Part shown: positions 49,001 through 60,068 of the stretch, in pieces
Numbering within the stretch: the stretch's first letter is position 1
How the letters are laid out: every line of letters starts with the position of its first letter
NCBI GenBank assembly: GCA_020091685.1
Contig: CM034594.1
Coordinates: 39,781,594-39,845,593, forward strand
Source of the DNA: Lutjanus erythropterus
Taxonomy: Eukaryota; Chordata; Actinopteri; Lutjaniformes; Lutjanidae
DNA length: 64,000 bases
Reading direction: 5' to 3'
Program-made: the position numbers and the translations under genes
The notes under the pieces: generated by a model
Told to the model about the DNA's origin: nothing
What the model saw: only the letters and a program-made list of their open reading frames with translations
Databases searched by the model: none

Positions 49001-52000
49001 CAACCCCATTTCCAAAAATGAGAACAGTCCCTTTAACTTTGGTAACTGAAACTTTAATTCAGTCTTTATCAGCACAAATTTGCGCACACAACCGTCAAAA
49101 TAACTTTATGGTGATGTTTTGTGCCTATTACAAAATATCTGAGGAAATGATTTACTATTCAGTACAAAAATATGAAAAAGAACCAGTCATTGAGCCACTG
49201 CTTTAGTGTGTGAGTGGAAGCCCAAAAAATAAAAGATCCTGTAAGTCATCATAATAAGAAATATTCTCCAAATAATGACTTAGTATCTCAAAATAACAAG
49301 AAAAATAAATAAATAAAAAGACTAAACGTGTGAGGATCTGAATATGATAATCTACGGCTTGGCAGCTTTTTTTTATTCTGATTTTATTTTATAGCTGATT
49401 TTGGACACACAAACATTTGCATACATGCTTATCATGTCTGTACAGAACGTGGCTTGTCATCTTTCCTCACAAATATATTTTGATTGTCCCTTTTCTTAGA
49501 TATTAACAACATAATTGCTGAATTTGTACAGACTTGTGAGAGTAATTAAAGTTTAAATGGAAATTTTGTCACGTTTCCAAGAAATAACTGAAGACTGAGG
49601 CTACAGTCTGTGAATCCTGCTAAGTCATGCCTCTACTGCAACTCTGAATATTTTTTTGCATTTCACACAAGGAGGGTAATGAAGTTGTTTTTGAAAATAG
49701 CATATTCTTAAAATTCTTATAATAAAATGCTACATTATTTGTGCCAACAGATTTCTCCTGGTAATACTTGTATTACTGATGAAAACATGCCTAAGATCAT
49801 AGGGGCTTGTATAATGGAACAAGTGGAGCAGCTGCACCCCCACTGTGGAGCAAACACGCTTTTGCATCACCATCTTTTGATCATATAACTATACTGCTTT
49901 AAAAACATGAGCTAGCATGGATCAAAAATAGTCCATAATCATCATAAATTCAAACGTTTAATATTGGAAGGTAGATGCACTCTCTCCAGCACCAAACAAG
50001 AATCAGCAAACCAAGAATTTACTTTGGTAATATCCCAGAAATTCCTCAGATACTGTCACACACATATCAAACAATGAATTAACAGCGTTGTGAGTCAGAA
50101 TTTAATTTGGCATGTATCTGATCCACAAACCAGCACCTATTTTAGTGAGAAATCTTCATTTTTGAAACACTTTATCTCTCATTCTCACTGTCCTCTCTCA
50201 CTAAAATAGCACAGCTAACCAATGGAGGCTGGTAACAAGTTGGAGCAACAAAATTTAAAATGTAAAAGTTTGTACGGAAATACATTTAATTTTATGGATT
50301 ACATTGATGCCGAATTGACAAGAAGACCATCGACATTTGATGCCTTTTATCTTGTGGTTCCAGAGTTGTGTGTTTTTCCAGAAACGTAAGGAATTGTTAA
50401 TATGTCATGTTTCTTAAAGGGAGTTTGGTGTAATGTTTTCCCACAAAGAGCACAGGGAGCTTTTGTTAACTCAAACTGGTAATATAGACAGGATATTTTT
50501 TAACATTTTGTCACCACTGCAAAAAGAAAAATCTTACCATACCTCTCCTTGCCTGGCACTAATCTTGCAACCCCACTTTTAACTATACCTACGTCTAAGA
50601 GGTATAATGGTGAAACATATTTATCTGACTCAGCTGCTGGTATATACAGTATTTATTCAACAAGCTGTGTATGTTGGTTGATGAAAGGAGTCAGAAACCT
50701 TTGAAAGCACAGTCAGGGTAGCAGTATAACATACTGAGAGGCTCACTGGGTGCTTCATTTACACACTGCTGGTTCGCATTCTGTACAAAACACACCGTCA
50801 AAGTGATTTTTAGCGAGCGGCACTGATTGAAAAGACACTTCAAACAAGTTCAAACACATGATGCGAAATCTTAGACTCAAACTGAGCAGCGCATCAATAA
50901 AAAGTGTTTACATGCAGGTTCTTTAAAACCTGAAAGGGATTTGTATTGACGTCTCCTGGCACACACAGAGCGGCGGTGACCCGGACAATATTTCTTCATC
51001 CTGACTGAAATCGTTCTAATCTAATCAGAGGTTCCAGCTTCACTGTTTACGCGGACGCTGAATAAAGTGATCCGTAAAATGTGTTTACATGCACAACAGC
51101 ATATAATCAAAATAGAACTTTTTTGACATGCAAAGTGCATCTGCCTGCTGTGAAGTGTCTAGTCTGCTGGAAACGTGATAACAATCAGTAAAGAACTAAG
51201 CTCTCATATATTTAGCATATATCTTATTGACAAGGCAACAATAATTTTAATTATTTCTTTTCTTTTTTTATCAGCCAGAGCCTCTCACAGAAGAACAGCT
51301 ATTAGGTAAAAGTGATCATGGTTTACTTATATTCTTTTTCTATTAAAGGGACAGTTCACTCCAAAATATAAAAATACGTATTTTTCCCCTCAGCTGTAGT
51401 GTTATTTATCCATCTAGATAGTTTTGGTGTGAGCTGCAGAGACATCAGCCGTAGAGATGTCTGCCTTCTCTCCAGTATAATGTCACTGAAGGCACTCAGC
51501 TTGGGATTCTCAAAGCACAAAAAACATACAGTTAAAACATTCAAGACCAGTGTCTTTTTTCAAAACCCATGACCCACGTTTAACCAGTGTATAGTCTCTC
51601 TTGAACGTACAACAGCACGACTTAATAGGGCCAAGATGGCCACTGTGCAAGCATGGTCAGGCATTGTTGTGTCCATCAGGGACCACCTTTAAAAAAGGCT
51701 ATCTCAACCCCCACAATCCTCCACATCTGGTGATACTGGACCCGGAACATTCCTGCTGTAAAACTGGTAGAAGTGAGTCTTCAGTCGATGTCTTGGTATG
51801 TCTGCTTCTTGCTTTCAGTTATCACTGTCACAGTTTATTTATTTAATTTTTTTTTCTTTTCCCTTTTTTCTGTGCTTGACACTATGTTGTTGTCATTGTC
51901 CTTTGATTTGTATTGTCTTATCTGTTCTAAAATGAAAGTAAAAAATGTTGATCACAAAAACAACAACAACAACAAAAAAGTCATGACCCGATTACTCAAG

Positions 52001-55000
52001 ATAATCCACAGGCTTTGTTGTGAGTTTCATGTAGGAACTACTTTTTTTCTAGTAGAAAAGAAAGTAGTTCCAGTAGATTCTAAAGTAAGTTCTGGTAGAT
52101 TCTACTGCAGAAAGTGATGGAAATTTACAAATGTATTTTTTGGTGCTTTGAGCAAAACAAGCCCAGTTCCATTTAATCCCATTATATTGGAGAGAAGGCA
52201 GACATCTTTACAGCTGATCTCTCCAAAACTCTGCAACTCACACCAAAAAAAAAAAAAGATTGATAAATAGCACTAACAGCTAGAGAAAAAATATGCATTT
52301 TTCATTCTGGGATGAACTATCCCTTTAAGATTTACACTGACCTGATCTCTAACACTTTCTGATTTGTAACAAATAATTACACAACAGCCAATAAAGCACA
52401 GGCTCCTAGAAATGGACAGGTTTTTGAATGGACTTTGGCTTGTGCTGTTCTATGGGGAACCAGTTCTGCCAAATGTCCTTTTAAAGTATCTGAATTTTAT
52501 ATTTCTTTGTTGAACAGTAAATGTACACATCCAACAGTTTGTAAAACATGATGGTTTATGATTCAGCACGTTTTTGTAAATTCAGCATATATCTTTTGAC
52601 AAAGCAGTAGTTTCTTTTATACATGCTTTAGTGGCTACAGTCCTGTACCAAGTAACATCAGTTAGGTGAAAAGTGGTTCTCTCCACGACAGACAGGCTGA
52701 TTACACAAGTTGATGTTTTCCTGTTGTATATGATACTTCTTTTATGGGATTTAAAGAAGCAATATGTAACCATTGCACATACAAAAATGAGTACTGCAGT
52801 CCCAGTAGCGAGGTGGAACCATAGACCATATATTGAATAGGCTGTAATCCTGTGTAATATACAAGCTGTGGTTGAAGCAAGTTGTTTCCCCTTGCCCCCT
52901 TCCCCAGTGACAGTCAGGCTGCAGGAGCTCCACAGGAGCACAGGACAGTTGCAACCTTGTAAATTGACAATAACAAGAGACAATGAGTTCCCCACTGTAA
53001 GTTGATCAGCTGATTAGAACTGTCAATTGTCTGTCAATGTACAGTTAAGCCTGTTATCCTGAAAACAAAAGCTCACTGCTCTGAAGTAAGCGTGGCTGCC
53101 TGTCCCACTGTCTGCCAAACTCCATTGACTTTTTGCTCAATTTAACAGTTATAAGCATCTACTCCTTCTACAAGATTGTTAATTACTTCCTACAACTCAT
53201 AAACAGACACTAACTCATTCGGCGAAACATTCAGCATTAATACGAACCCTGATTAAAGTGAAACGGACATACGAATGGAATGGAAATTTCAAAAGGGGAC
53301 ATTGTGGCTGTAGCGTTGATGTGAGAGAAACGAGTATGTCAACATGTTTCCTTGATCTCTGATGGCACACTGTGGTCATTTAATGATTTACTAGAGTAAA
53401 TATATTACAGATTTTTCCTTTACGCCTAACTGTATACTTATACACCTAAAATACGTCTGTCATAATTGACTTCACCTAATGTTACCCCCATGTGGGGCAA
53501 AGATGCTGAAAAAAAACTGATCAGATTAATCATTAACATGCCTATTAGGAGATAATTTCCTATTGAATGGATCATCAAACGTGGTCCTCTCCTCACCTCT
53601 CCCTTCCTCTCCTCTCCTCTGTCCTTTGGCTCACCCGCTCAGCTGCATTATTGATGATCTAACTGTCTCAGACAATGCAGCACTTACGGGAAACCTCAGA
53701 GTCAAACACATGCACACAGTTAACATCAGACTCATGGATAGAGACCGACTAGTTTGCACCGTCTAACCCACGTCCACACTGTGGTCTCTTAACTAAGTGC
53801 TTACACAGGTTTGCTGAATACTGATACTCAGATCTCCAAACAGGCTTCTGAGAGTTATGGAAAATATTATACTCCTTTAAATGTCATGACTGAAACACTG
53901 ACTATCTGCTCTAGGTGAATGTGTTTTTCAAGAAATGTGTAAGTGATTTCTTTAAGAACAGGTGAATATTACTTAGTTGTACTTACTAGTTTTAGTAATT
54001 AAAATATTTTGTAAAAAAAAATAATTGAAAACAACTGTCTTTTTGACAGTGGGTTTCCTTGAACTTTTTCATCACCTGGGCTTTTCGTCTCCCCGTCCGC
54101 ATCCATCATCCTCCACAGGAGGCTGCAGACAGCAGGTCTGCAGTTTTTCTTGAGCTGCAGGCATCGCATTTAACCCTAGTGTGGACCTCGCCCTGACCGG
54201 GCACCTCTGTCCCTACCTCCGTCTCCACCTGTGCAACGCCAGCCATCACAGGACAAACTTTAAACTTCAGCCCCACTGACAGGGTTACAAAGTAAAGCCG
54301 GTAAAGGTGAGGTAATTTGTTTTTTCAAAGTATCATTCACCAAAGGGTGCCCAGCCGGCATGGGCCAACAAGATACTACAAACTAAGACATTATATGGTA
54401 TTACACTGCATTCACCCACTTTGGGAAACCCTGCTCTGATATACGGTCACCCACCAACATCTGGCTTTTGGTCTTTAATGGGAAAGGCAGCATTCACTCT
54501 CAAGTTTATCATCTCCAGCTCCCATCAGCAGTGAGAGAAACATCACACCCAGTGGACACATTGGCTGTCATGAGACCATTATAAGTATGTTATGAAGTGA
54601 GGCACACCTGACTCTTAAAGGGAATGAAAGATGACATTCTGATTGATTTCATTAAAGTTGCATCCAAAACACACCAATTATTAATTAAGAGACTAAATAA
54701 GGGCCATTTATGCAGCCCTAAATGCACTTGTGCCACGCACTTTGGACCATGCACAATAGACTGTCAAAATAGGGCCCACAGGTCATGGAAAGATTGAAAT
54801 TTAACGTGAATGACCAGAATTCAACATTTTGCAACCAACTTTCATGCCTATACGGGGTCATTATTACCTATTAGGCTGTTACTTTAGTGCTAGTATGAAC
54901 AGAAAGTGTTGTTATTGATGTATGGTCTGTTTACACTCAGTTCAGTTGTGTTATTGTATGAGTTGTGGTTCAGATATGGCAGCTTTTAGCATGCTTATGT

Positions 55001-58000
55001 TTTATTTATATTTGGCCTTGCAGGAGCTCTGTCCTCTGCAAGTGGCAAAGCAAGAAGACCTCTGGACACGCTTCTGTCCCTCATCCTCACTCTGTTTCTT
55101 CCAACCCTCCCTCTCTTCGGAGATATGACTAAACTAAAACCTGCAGCATGTGACTGACTGACTGAGGCCTCCAGCGGTGAGGGAACTGATGCTCGTAGTT
55201 TCTGTAGCAAACCCTGCTCTTTATCGATCTTTCTTGTCGGGATCATTTCCCCTCACAGAGACAGAGGGAACAGAGGAGGGAGCAGGGCTGATTGTTTCTG
55301 ACACACTGCCCTCCTCAGGATCCATCAGTGTTCATGGATCTCACACAGAAGATCAATGGACACTGCACAGTGGAGTCAAGCACAGTAATATACAAATGCA
55401 GTAGCTGCGCACATGCTATCATTGTGCGTACTTTAATCAATAGAGATCGAAGTCATTTACTTGTTTAACCTTTGGCACTGAAGGTAATGATCCACAGCTC
55501 AGGCTTCAATCTGCATCTTCTGTTAAATGGATGGTTGAAATACAGAATATTTTCAAGCATGTCAAGAATACTGAATCACTGCTTTCACTGATGAGTCTGA
55601 TCACAAACACAGAGGTTAGAACACAAAACTGAGATGTCACCATATGATGCACAGTCACTGTGGCACAGTCAGATTGTTATATTTGGAGCAACGTAGTTCA
55701 CCTTGCTTTGTTCAGTAACACTTGATTAAAAGCGTTAGCATAAGGCATGACACTATCATAACCATGGAGTCTTTATGAATGTTTATGACAGTTGTCATTA
55801 AAAGAGAAATGTGTAAAATATTTACTGTAATAGAGATCATCAAAACATGTTAAGTTGAAATACTGGATTCTCTGACATCAGTGCTACAGCCGCAGTGTCC
55901 CTCTTTGAAATTTCTATTTCTACAGCCAGAGTAGCTGTTCATCTTAGAGTTCAAATTAGTGCCAAATATTTGCTGAATGAGTAAGTGTCTGCTTATAAGT
56001 CGTAAGAAAATTTTAATAATCCTTTAGAAGGTGTGTTTGTTTATAACGGTTAAATTGAGCAAAATGTTAATGGAGTTTGGCAGGCAGTGAGGCAGGCAGT
56101 CACTTAACTCAAACTTCAGAGTGTGTATTTTCAGAGCAGTGGGCTTTTGTTTTCAGGATAACAGCCTTAACTTTACACTGACAGACAGTTTGACAGTTAT
56201 ACACAGCTGATCAGCCTACAGTGGAGGACTCGTCCTCGCTTGTTATTATCAATCCATGACGTGGCATGCGTCTTGCACTCTTGCAGCGTTCCTGCAGCCT
56301 GTCTGAGCTTCCCCGAGTCTGGGAAGGCGGGGGGCGGGAGAAACAGCTCACCTCAACCACAGATGGCATATTAAATAGGATTTCAACCTATTTAATACAC
56401 AGTCTATGGCTCCGACTCATTATTTGTACTGCAGTGCTCATTTTTGAACGTGCAGTTGCTACATACTGCTCCTTTCAGTGCCATTCAGTCAATTAAGTCA
56501 TTTTTTTTTGTTATGACCATCGTTTGACCCATCATTTTGTAACAGAAAGAGTAACATCAGAACATACCTGGATACCTTAGACAGAACAGATTATACACAG
56601 GTAGTTATTTTTGAATTTTTTTAGACAGCCTATTCAGTGATTGAATTTAACTCTGAAGTAGAGAGTGATTTTTTGCACAGTCAATAAGTTTCTTCACACA
56701 TTTTGTTTCCCTTTTTTCACCTTTGTAATGGGTGTGAATCCCAGCTGGCTTCACCTGCTGTGATCAAGATAACAACTTTTCAGAGTTACTCTTCCATCCT
56801 GAGTATTTGATACTTGAACGTACAAATAAATGACAAAGGAAACACCTGAATAAATGAGTAAAGAAACATATCAATGCTTCCATAGAAACACTCAGATGGT
56901 ACCTTGCCTTTGTGCAGCCTAAACAACACATCCTCATACCTACACAACAGAAAAGGTTCATTGTCAGTTACTCCCAAAATGACGTCATATTACTGGTGGA
57001 GAGTACTGGCAGCGTCAGGCTTACTGGACCTGAACTACGTTACGTAAGTCACGTGACAACCCATGTGATTTAGGGTTTAGTTTACAGTTTGGTTAGGACA
57101 AAAACTACTTGGTTAGGGATGGGAAAAGATTGTGGTTTGGGTTAAAATAACTTTGGTACATTATTTATGTCACATGACAGAAGTGACATCACTTGTGCAA
57201 CGGCATGGTTTGGTTACGTTTAGGAAAAGATCGTTGTTTGGGTTAAAAGAACTATGTTACCTATGTCACATAATGGAACATGTCGTTAAAGTTGTAAAAC
57301 AGTAGTTTGGTTGGGTTTAGACACAAAAAACTACTTGGTTAGGGATGGGAAAAGACTGTGGTTTAGGTTAAATTACATATGTCACGTGATGGAAGTGACG
57401 TCACTCTCGTTTACATTGTAAAATGGTTGTTGTTTGGTTCAGTTTTGGCACATACGACTTGGATAGGTTTAGACAATAAAAGTACTTGGTTAAGGTTAGG
57501 AAAAGATTGTGGTTTGGGTTAAATAAATATGTTACATTACATGTATCACGTGATACGATGGATGTCACATCCATAACAAAATTTTGAGTCACTCAAAGCT
57601 TTAAATAACTCTGTTTATTTTTTCTTTCACACAGGACTCCAACCCAAGCCTCCTAGGTGAAGGTCGTGTGTTTGTTTCAGCCATCCATCAAGTCCTGCTC
57701 CTCCAAATGCGGACTTTCCGCCTCCTTATACATCTCCTGTCATACTTACTACGTCCACTAGAGGGCGTGAACTAACAATCAATGGACATATCAGTTGGAA
57801 TAAGCTGTCTTTTGACCAACATGCATGTTCTACTGGTGAACATGGGCTGGCCTGCATCCTTACTCCTTTACAATCTGGTTAAAATGGTTAAACACGATCG
57901 ATCGAAGAATGAACAGGTTGTCACCTCTCCTCCTCCAGCACGGTCCCTCCTGGATGGTGTAGGAAAGGTCGATGAACTCCAGGTCCACGGCGGAGCGTTT

Positions 58001-58174
58001 GGGAAGGTGGGAGAAACGCTGTGCTTCAGTGATCTGGTTCTCAACCTTCTTCAGGTGGGTCAACATGGAGGCTTCTTGCTGCTGCTGAGGCTGAGGCTGG
58101 CTGCCTCCATTACATATTACAGCCTCCTCCATGGGGATACTGACGGCATCAGGTTCCAACGCCTTATTGTCCAT
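31049..58174 (-). CDS. abcg4: ABC transporter G subfamily member 4 (half-transporter)
   Basis: Fourteen coding exons, all GT-AG: 57925-58174, 47019-47136, 45515-45647, 45227-45277, 44147-44292, 38146-38269, 37872-37986, 37620-37762, 36463-36561, 36150-36318, 35906-36006, 34109-34267, 33911-34029, 31049-31274. They total 1,953 nt, 650 codons plus stop, close to the mammalian 646. The start is [10 protein letters not shown] at 58174, a few bases after an acceptor at 58188. The nucleotide-binding domain comes first: Walker [10 protein letters not shown] (106-114), Q-loop in CYIMQED, signature LSGGQCKR (205-212), Walker B MFFDEPTSGLD (226-236), H-loop His262. The six-helix ABC2 domain follows (about 340-650), ending LRYKVKSER, which favours ABCG4 over ABCG1. 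The protein dimerises and moves sterols and lipids across cell or endosomal membranes. Oddity: Cys210 follows LSGGQ where Arg is usual. Intron 1 is 10.8 kb. Confidence 0.96.
32636..33626. mobile_element. 991-bp hAT-type MITE in the last abcg4 intron
   Basis: Perfect 8-bp duplications GTCTCCAT lie at 32628-32635 and 33627-33634. The ends are inverted (TAGTGATGGGAATTCC and TAGTGATGTGTCGGTC), and subterminal blocks of GAGCCGGCTCTT occur on both sides. There is no transposase frame. The perfect duplication suggests a fairly young insertion. Confidence 0.9.
34293..35480. mobile_element. hAT-like MITE in abcg4 intron 11
   Basis: TAAAGGAACAGTTCACCCC at the left is matched by TAAAGGAACAGTTAACC on the other strand at the right. 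This resembles the family end seen at 51344-52328. No clear target duplication was found and there is no coding content. It hosts a second MITE. Confidence 0.6.
34544..34747. mobile_element. 204-bp near-palindromic hAT MITE nested in another MITE
   Basis: It is flanked by perfect CATTAGAG duplications (34536-34543 and 34748-34755). The ends CAGGCATGTCAAACTGGTCC are perfectly inverted and similarity runs on for about 45 bp (AAGGGGGCCG, GTGGCTGCAGG). It inserted after the host MITE did. Confidence 0.93.
38741..39097. mobile_element. 357-bp hAT-type MITE in abcg4 intron 5
   Basis: The element runs from TAGGGGTGTCCCGATCC to GTATCGGGACATCCCTA, flanked by CTTACTGC and CTTATTGC (8 bp, one mismatch). 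It is rich in ATCGGATATCGG-type palindromes, so the transcript would fold strongly. Confidence 0.88.
39669..40212. repeat. Minisatellite with SINE-like flank
   Basis: Four to five irregular units of about 100-120 bp share CAAACAAACACAGGACTTTC, GGTTTGTGTCTTGTGTG and ACCAAAAGTCAACATT. The left flank (AGTGACCTCTAGTGGCCGCA) is related, in inverted form, to 57640-57770. A further unit lies at about 43150-43270, beyond the LINE. Confidence 0.8.
40213..42489 (+). mobile_element. L1-type LINE, 5'-truncated ORF2
   Basis: It is flanked by the 14-bp duplication AAAAGTTTAAAGTA (40199-40212 and 42490-42503). Reverse transcriptase motifs are [24 protein letters not shown] and [12 protein letters not shown]. 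The C-terminal region runs [40 protein letters not shown] to a Cys/His-type tail ending [13 protein letters not shown] and ANIMLD, TGA at 42240. AATAAACAT near 42472 and an A-rich tail follow. The endonuclease and front of the RT are missing. Two frame changes lie near 40490 and 40650, and a third at an A15 run near 41440. It lies antisense to abcg4 in intron 5. The clade is probably Swimmer/L1 of fishes. Confidence 0.88.
42504..44146. other. Intron 5 sequence with one minisatellite unit
   Basis: Apart from the unit at about 43150-43270 (CAACAACCACAGGACTTTTA, GAGACTGAGGTTTGTGTTC), I see nothing. Purine-rich GGGAGGGTGAGGGGAGGGGG at 42917 is low complexity. Confidence 0.5.
48079..48985. mobile_element. 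907-bp hAT-type MITE in abcg4 intron 1
   Basis: GATAAGCA and GATAAGTA flank it (8 bp, one mismatch). The ends carry the fish hAT pattern GAGGTGGGAAGTAACT and, inverted, TACTTGAGTAGAGAA and GTACTTTTAGCACTTCC. The interior is A-rich with a direct duplication (about 48200-48360 and 48440-48600, sharing AAGACTTAACAAGACAAACT). It is not coding. Confidence 0.82.
48986..51343. other. abcg4 intron 1, nothing recognised
   Basis: AT-rich intronic sequence. The open frames are short and lack any domain pattern or splice support. Confidence 0.5.
51344..52328. mobile_element. hAT-like MITE in abcg4 intron 1
   Basis: The left end TTAAAGGGACAGTTCACTCC pairs with the right end read in reverse, TTAAAGGGATAGTTCATCCC. 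Between them, blocks such as TAGATAGTTTTGGTGTGAG and a partial mirrored copy near 52190-52300 (AGAGAAGGCAGACATCT) show internal palindromy. A block at 51970-52030 recurs at 62390-62440. No transposase is present. Confidence 0.75.
52753..53170 (-). mobile_element. ~420-bp MITE, copy 1 (inverted)
   Basis: The reverse complement of this stretch matches 56025-56477 over most of its length. Shared blocks are GTTAAATTGAGCAAAA, ATGGAGTTTGGCA, CTTTTGTTTTCAGGATAACA and GGTTACATATTGCT. The left end AAAGAAGCAATATGTAAC resembles the AAGGAGCAGTGTGTAA family. It creates a spurious 137-codon minus-strand frame. Confidence 0.8.
53171..56024. other. abcg4 intron 1, no gene recognised
   Basis: A GC-richer patch at 54050-54330 (ACCTCCGTCTCCACCTGTGC) has no convincing frame. 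It could be an untranslated exon or an enhancer, but nothing in the sequence decides this. Confidence 0.4.
56025..56477 (+). mobile_element. ~450-bp MITE, copy 2
   Basis: Direct-strand partner of 52753-53170, ending GTTGCTACATACTGCTCCTTT. Internal landmarks are TCAGAGCAGTGGGCTTTTGT and CACAGTCTATGGCTCCGACT. It has no duplication of target that I can define and no coding content. Confidence 0.8.
57060..57770. repeat. Minisatellite with SINE-like tail in abcg4 intron 1
   Basis: Four irregular units share CTACTTGGTTAGGGATGGGA, AAAGATTGTGGTTTGGGTTA and TATGTCACGTGATGGAAGTG. They end in a tail (AACCCAAGCCTCCTAGGTGA, then GTGTGTTTGTTTCAGCCATC and CCACTAGAGGGCG) that matches 39669-39800 in inverted orientation. 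It is close to the first coding exon but contains no splice signal of note. Confidence 0.8.
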
Positions 58175-58187
58175 ACCAGCTCTCTGT

Positions 58188-59686
58188 CTGTGGGAGGAAG
58201 GGTAGGGAAGAGAGGAGAGGCAGTAGAGGTAAGACAAAATGAGAAAAATAACAGAGGTCGTCTTATCTGCTGACATGTCTAATTTTACTCCTGCAACTGG
58301 GGATTTTGGTGTCTTGACAGCATATTTGGAGGTCATTTAATAAAAGTTGTGAAACAACAAAACAGCAGGGCACTCGAGCCAGTCAGCAGCTTAACTTTAC
58401 GCCAGAAAAACAGAAGAAGAAGAATGGGTGGAAGGAAAATACTTTCTGCCATTTGTTAAGTAGCTTTTTACCTTCTTAAAACAATACAACAAGTATACAG
58501 ATTTTAATTGTGACGGTTGTTTGGACTGATTGGACTGCTTTCAAATGCAATAAATAAATACAAGGTTGCCAGAGAATATGCACTGGGAAACATGCCAAAA
58601 AACAACCTTTTTCTTTTTTTTCATAAAGCTCAGTGTTTCCTTTAGGGATGTCACTCTTGGTTCATTTTGCTTTCAATAGCCTCATCATCTCGCCTGGCAC
58701 CCAAGTCTTTTAGTAATCAATTAATTAGTAATTAACTATTAAGTAACTTTAATTTTTAAGAAAAAATAAAAGCAAAATGACCCCATGCAAGCTTGGGCAG
58801 AAACGGATTACATATAATGAGATAAGATAAGATGAAACACCTCAAATTCCATTTGTGAGCTGCGCCTCACTGTTAGACTTGGGAGATTGTGCTGCTAACT
58901 GTGTTGTAGCTGCCGTTAACCAGTTATCGGTCCTATAGTCACAGAGACAGACTGAGGGAGATTTGATGGTTGGGAAAACAGTGATGTTACTGTGGTGATG
59001 GACAGGACTGTGACTCTGGCGATGAGGAAGACATGGCAGGTTCAAGAGGCGTGAATCAGTTGAGCAGCGAGCTTGTAACTTAATTTGTTAACAAGTCCAC
59101 AGTGAAGTTGGAAGTTATTTATTGTTTTGAACAATGAGGTTATACTGTGTTGAAATGATATATGCAGTATTACATATAGATATTTAATAAATTATAAATA
59201 GCATCTGCAGGTCGACTGGGAAAATCTTGTAATACTCACACACAGACATAATACATACACAACTCATGTGGCTCAGTATAATTATTCAGCTTTCAGGGAG
59301 ATGGTCTGTTCAGACACAGCCTGAAAAGCTGGAAACATACTGCAAAGCCCAGACTCCACTATAAAAAAAAAAGGTGCCTTTAACATTGAATTTCTGTACA
59401 CTGCACATGTGCAAACAGCTCATGATGCTGCAGAAAGAATGCAAAAGGAACCACAAATAGACCGCATAATGATGATGTGATTTATTGTTGCCAAAGGGTA
59501 AAGTGATGGTAGCTGGGACAAGCTGAGGGTTAAGTGAGGTGAGCGTGAATGCCAATCAGACGTTCAGCATAGATGGAGACACAGTGTATTAGCAACAGTC
59601 CTAAAGTGAACAATGATGTCATTTGTCTGTCTACTTCAGATTGATTTTAAATGAAGCAATGGCTGAATGACTTTGATATATAGAGT
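58188..59686. other. Upstream of the abcg4 start exon, promoter not located
   Basis: The coding start exon begins after an acceptor (TTCCTCCCACAG), so an untranslated first exon and the promoter must lie further right. I could not identify a CpG-rich or TATA-like core in this stretch. Confidence 0.4.
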
Positions 59687-60068
59687 GTGTTTATGCACTT
59701 GAGTATCCTACTGTTGTGGCTTATCCTGATCATATCTGGGATGATCTTTGCATGAAACGTGAAAAACCTGGTTATTCTTCCCTGTATATGTGACATTAAC
59801 AGTATCAAGGTTTTTCATAGTCTCTCTGCAGATTTGTCTTCATCTCTCACCATCTCAGCCTTTCTGTTTTGTATGTTCAGAAACCAGGATAGGGTGTTTA
59901 CATACCACAGTATCTGATGTCTATCACAGTACTCCAGGTAGCATAGCTAGGCTTTTCAGAAGTGAGATAAGGCTTTATCCAAGTTTGTGAAACCAGGATA
60001 TGGCTTTTACATGAGCACAAGTCCAAAAACCTGATCATAACAGGGTACTAAAGCGCATGTAAAAGCAC
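59687..60068. mobile_element. Degenerate MITE
   Basis: The left end TGTTTATGCACTTGAGTATC and the reversed right end (CTTTTACATGCGCTTTAGTA) are imperfect inverted repeats. Inner blocks AAACCTGGTTATTCTT and GAAACCAGGATA are also mirrored. The family is unknown and the element old. Confidence 0.5.

Noticed and set aside
52582-52995. A 137-codon minus-strand frame
   Set aside because: It lies within a MITE that has a second copy at 56025-56477, where the frame is not kept.
58188-58336. An upstream extension of the abcg4 reading frame
   Set aside because: The frame stays open across the acceptor at 58188-58190, but the added residues are pyrimidine-tract translation. The ATG at 58174 is the sensible start.
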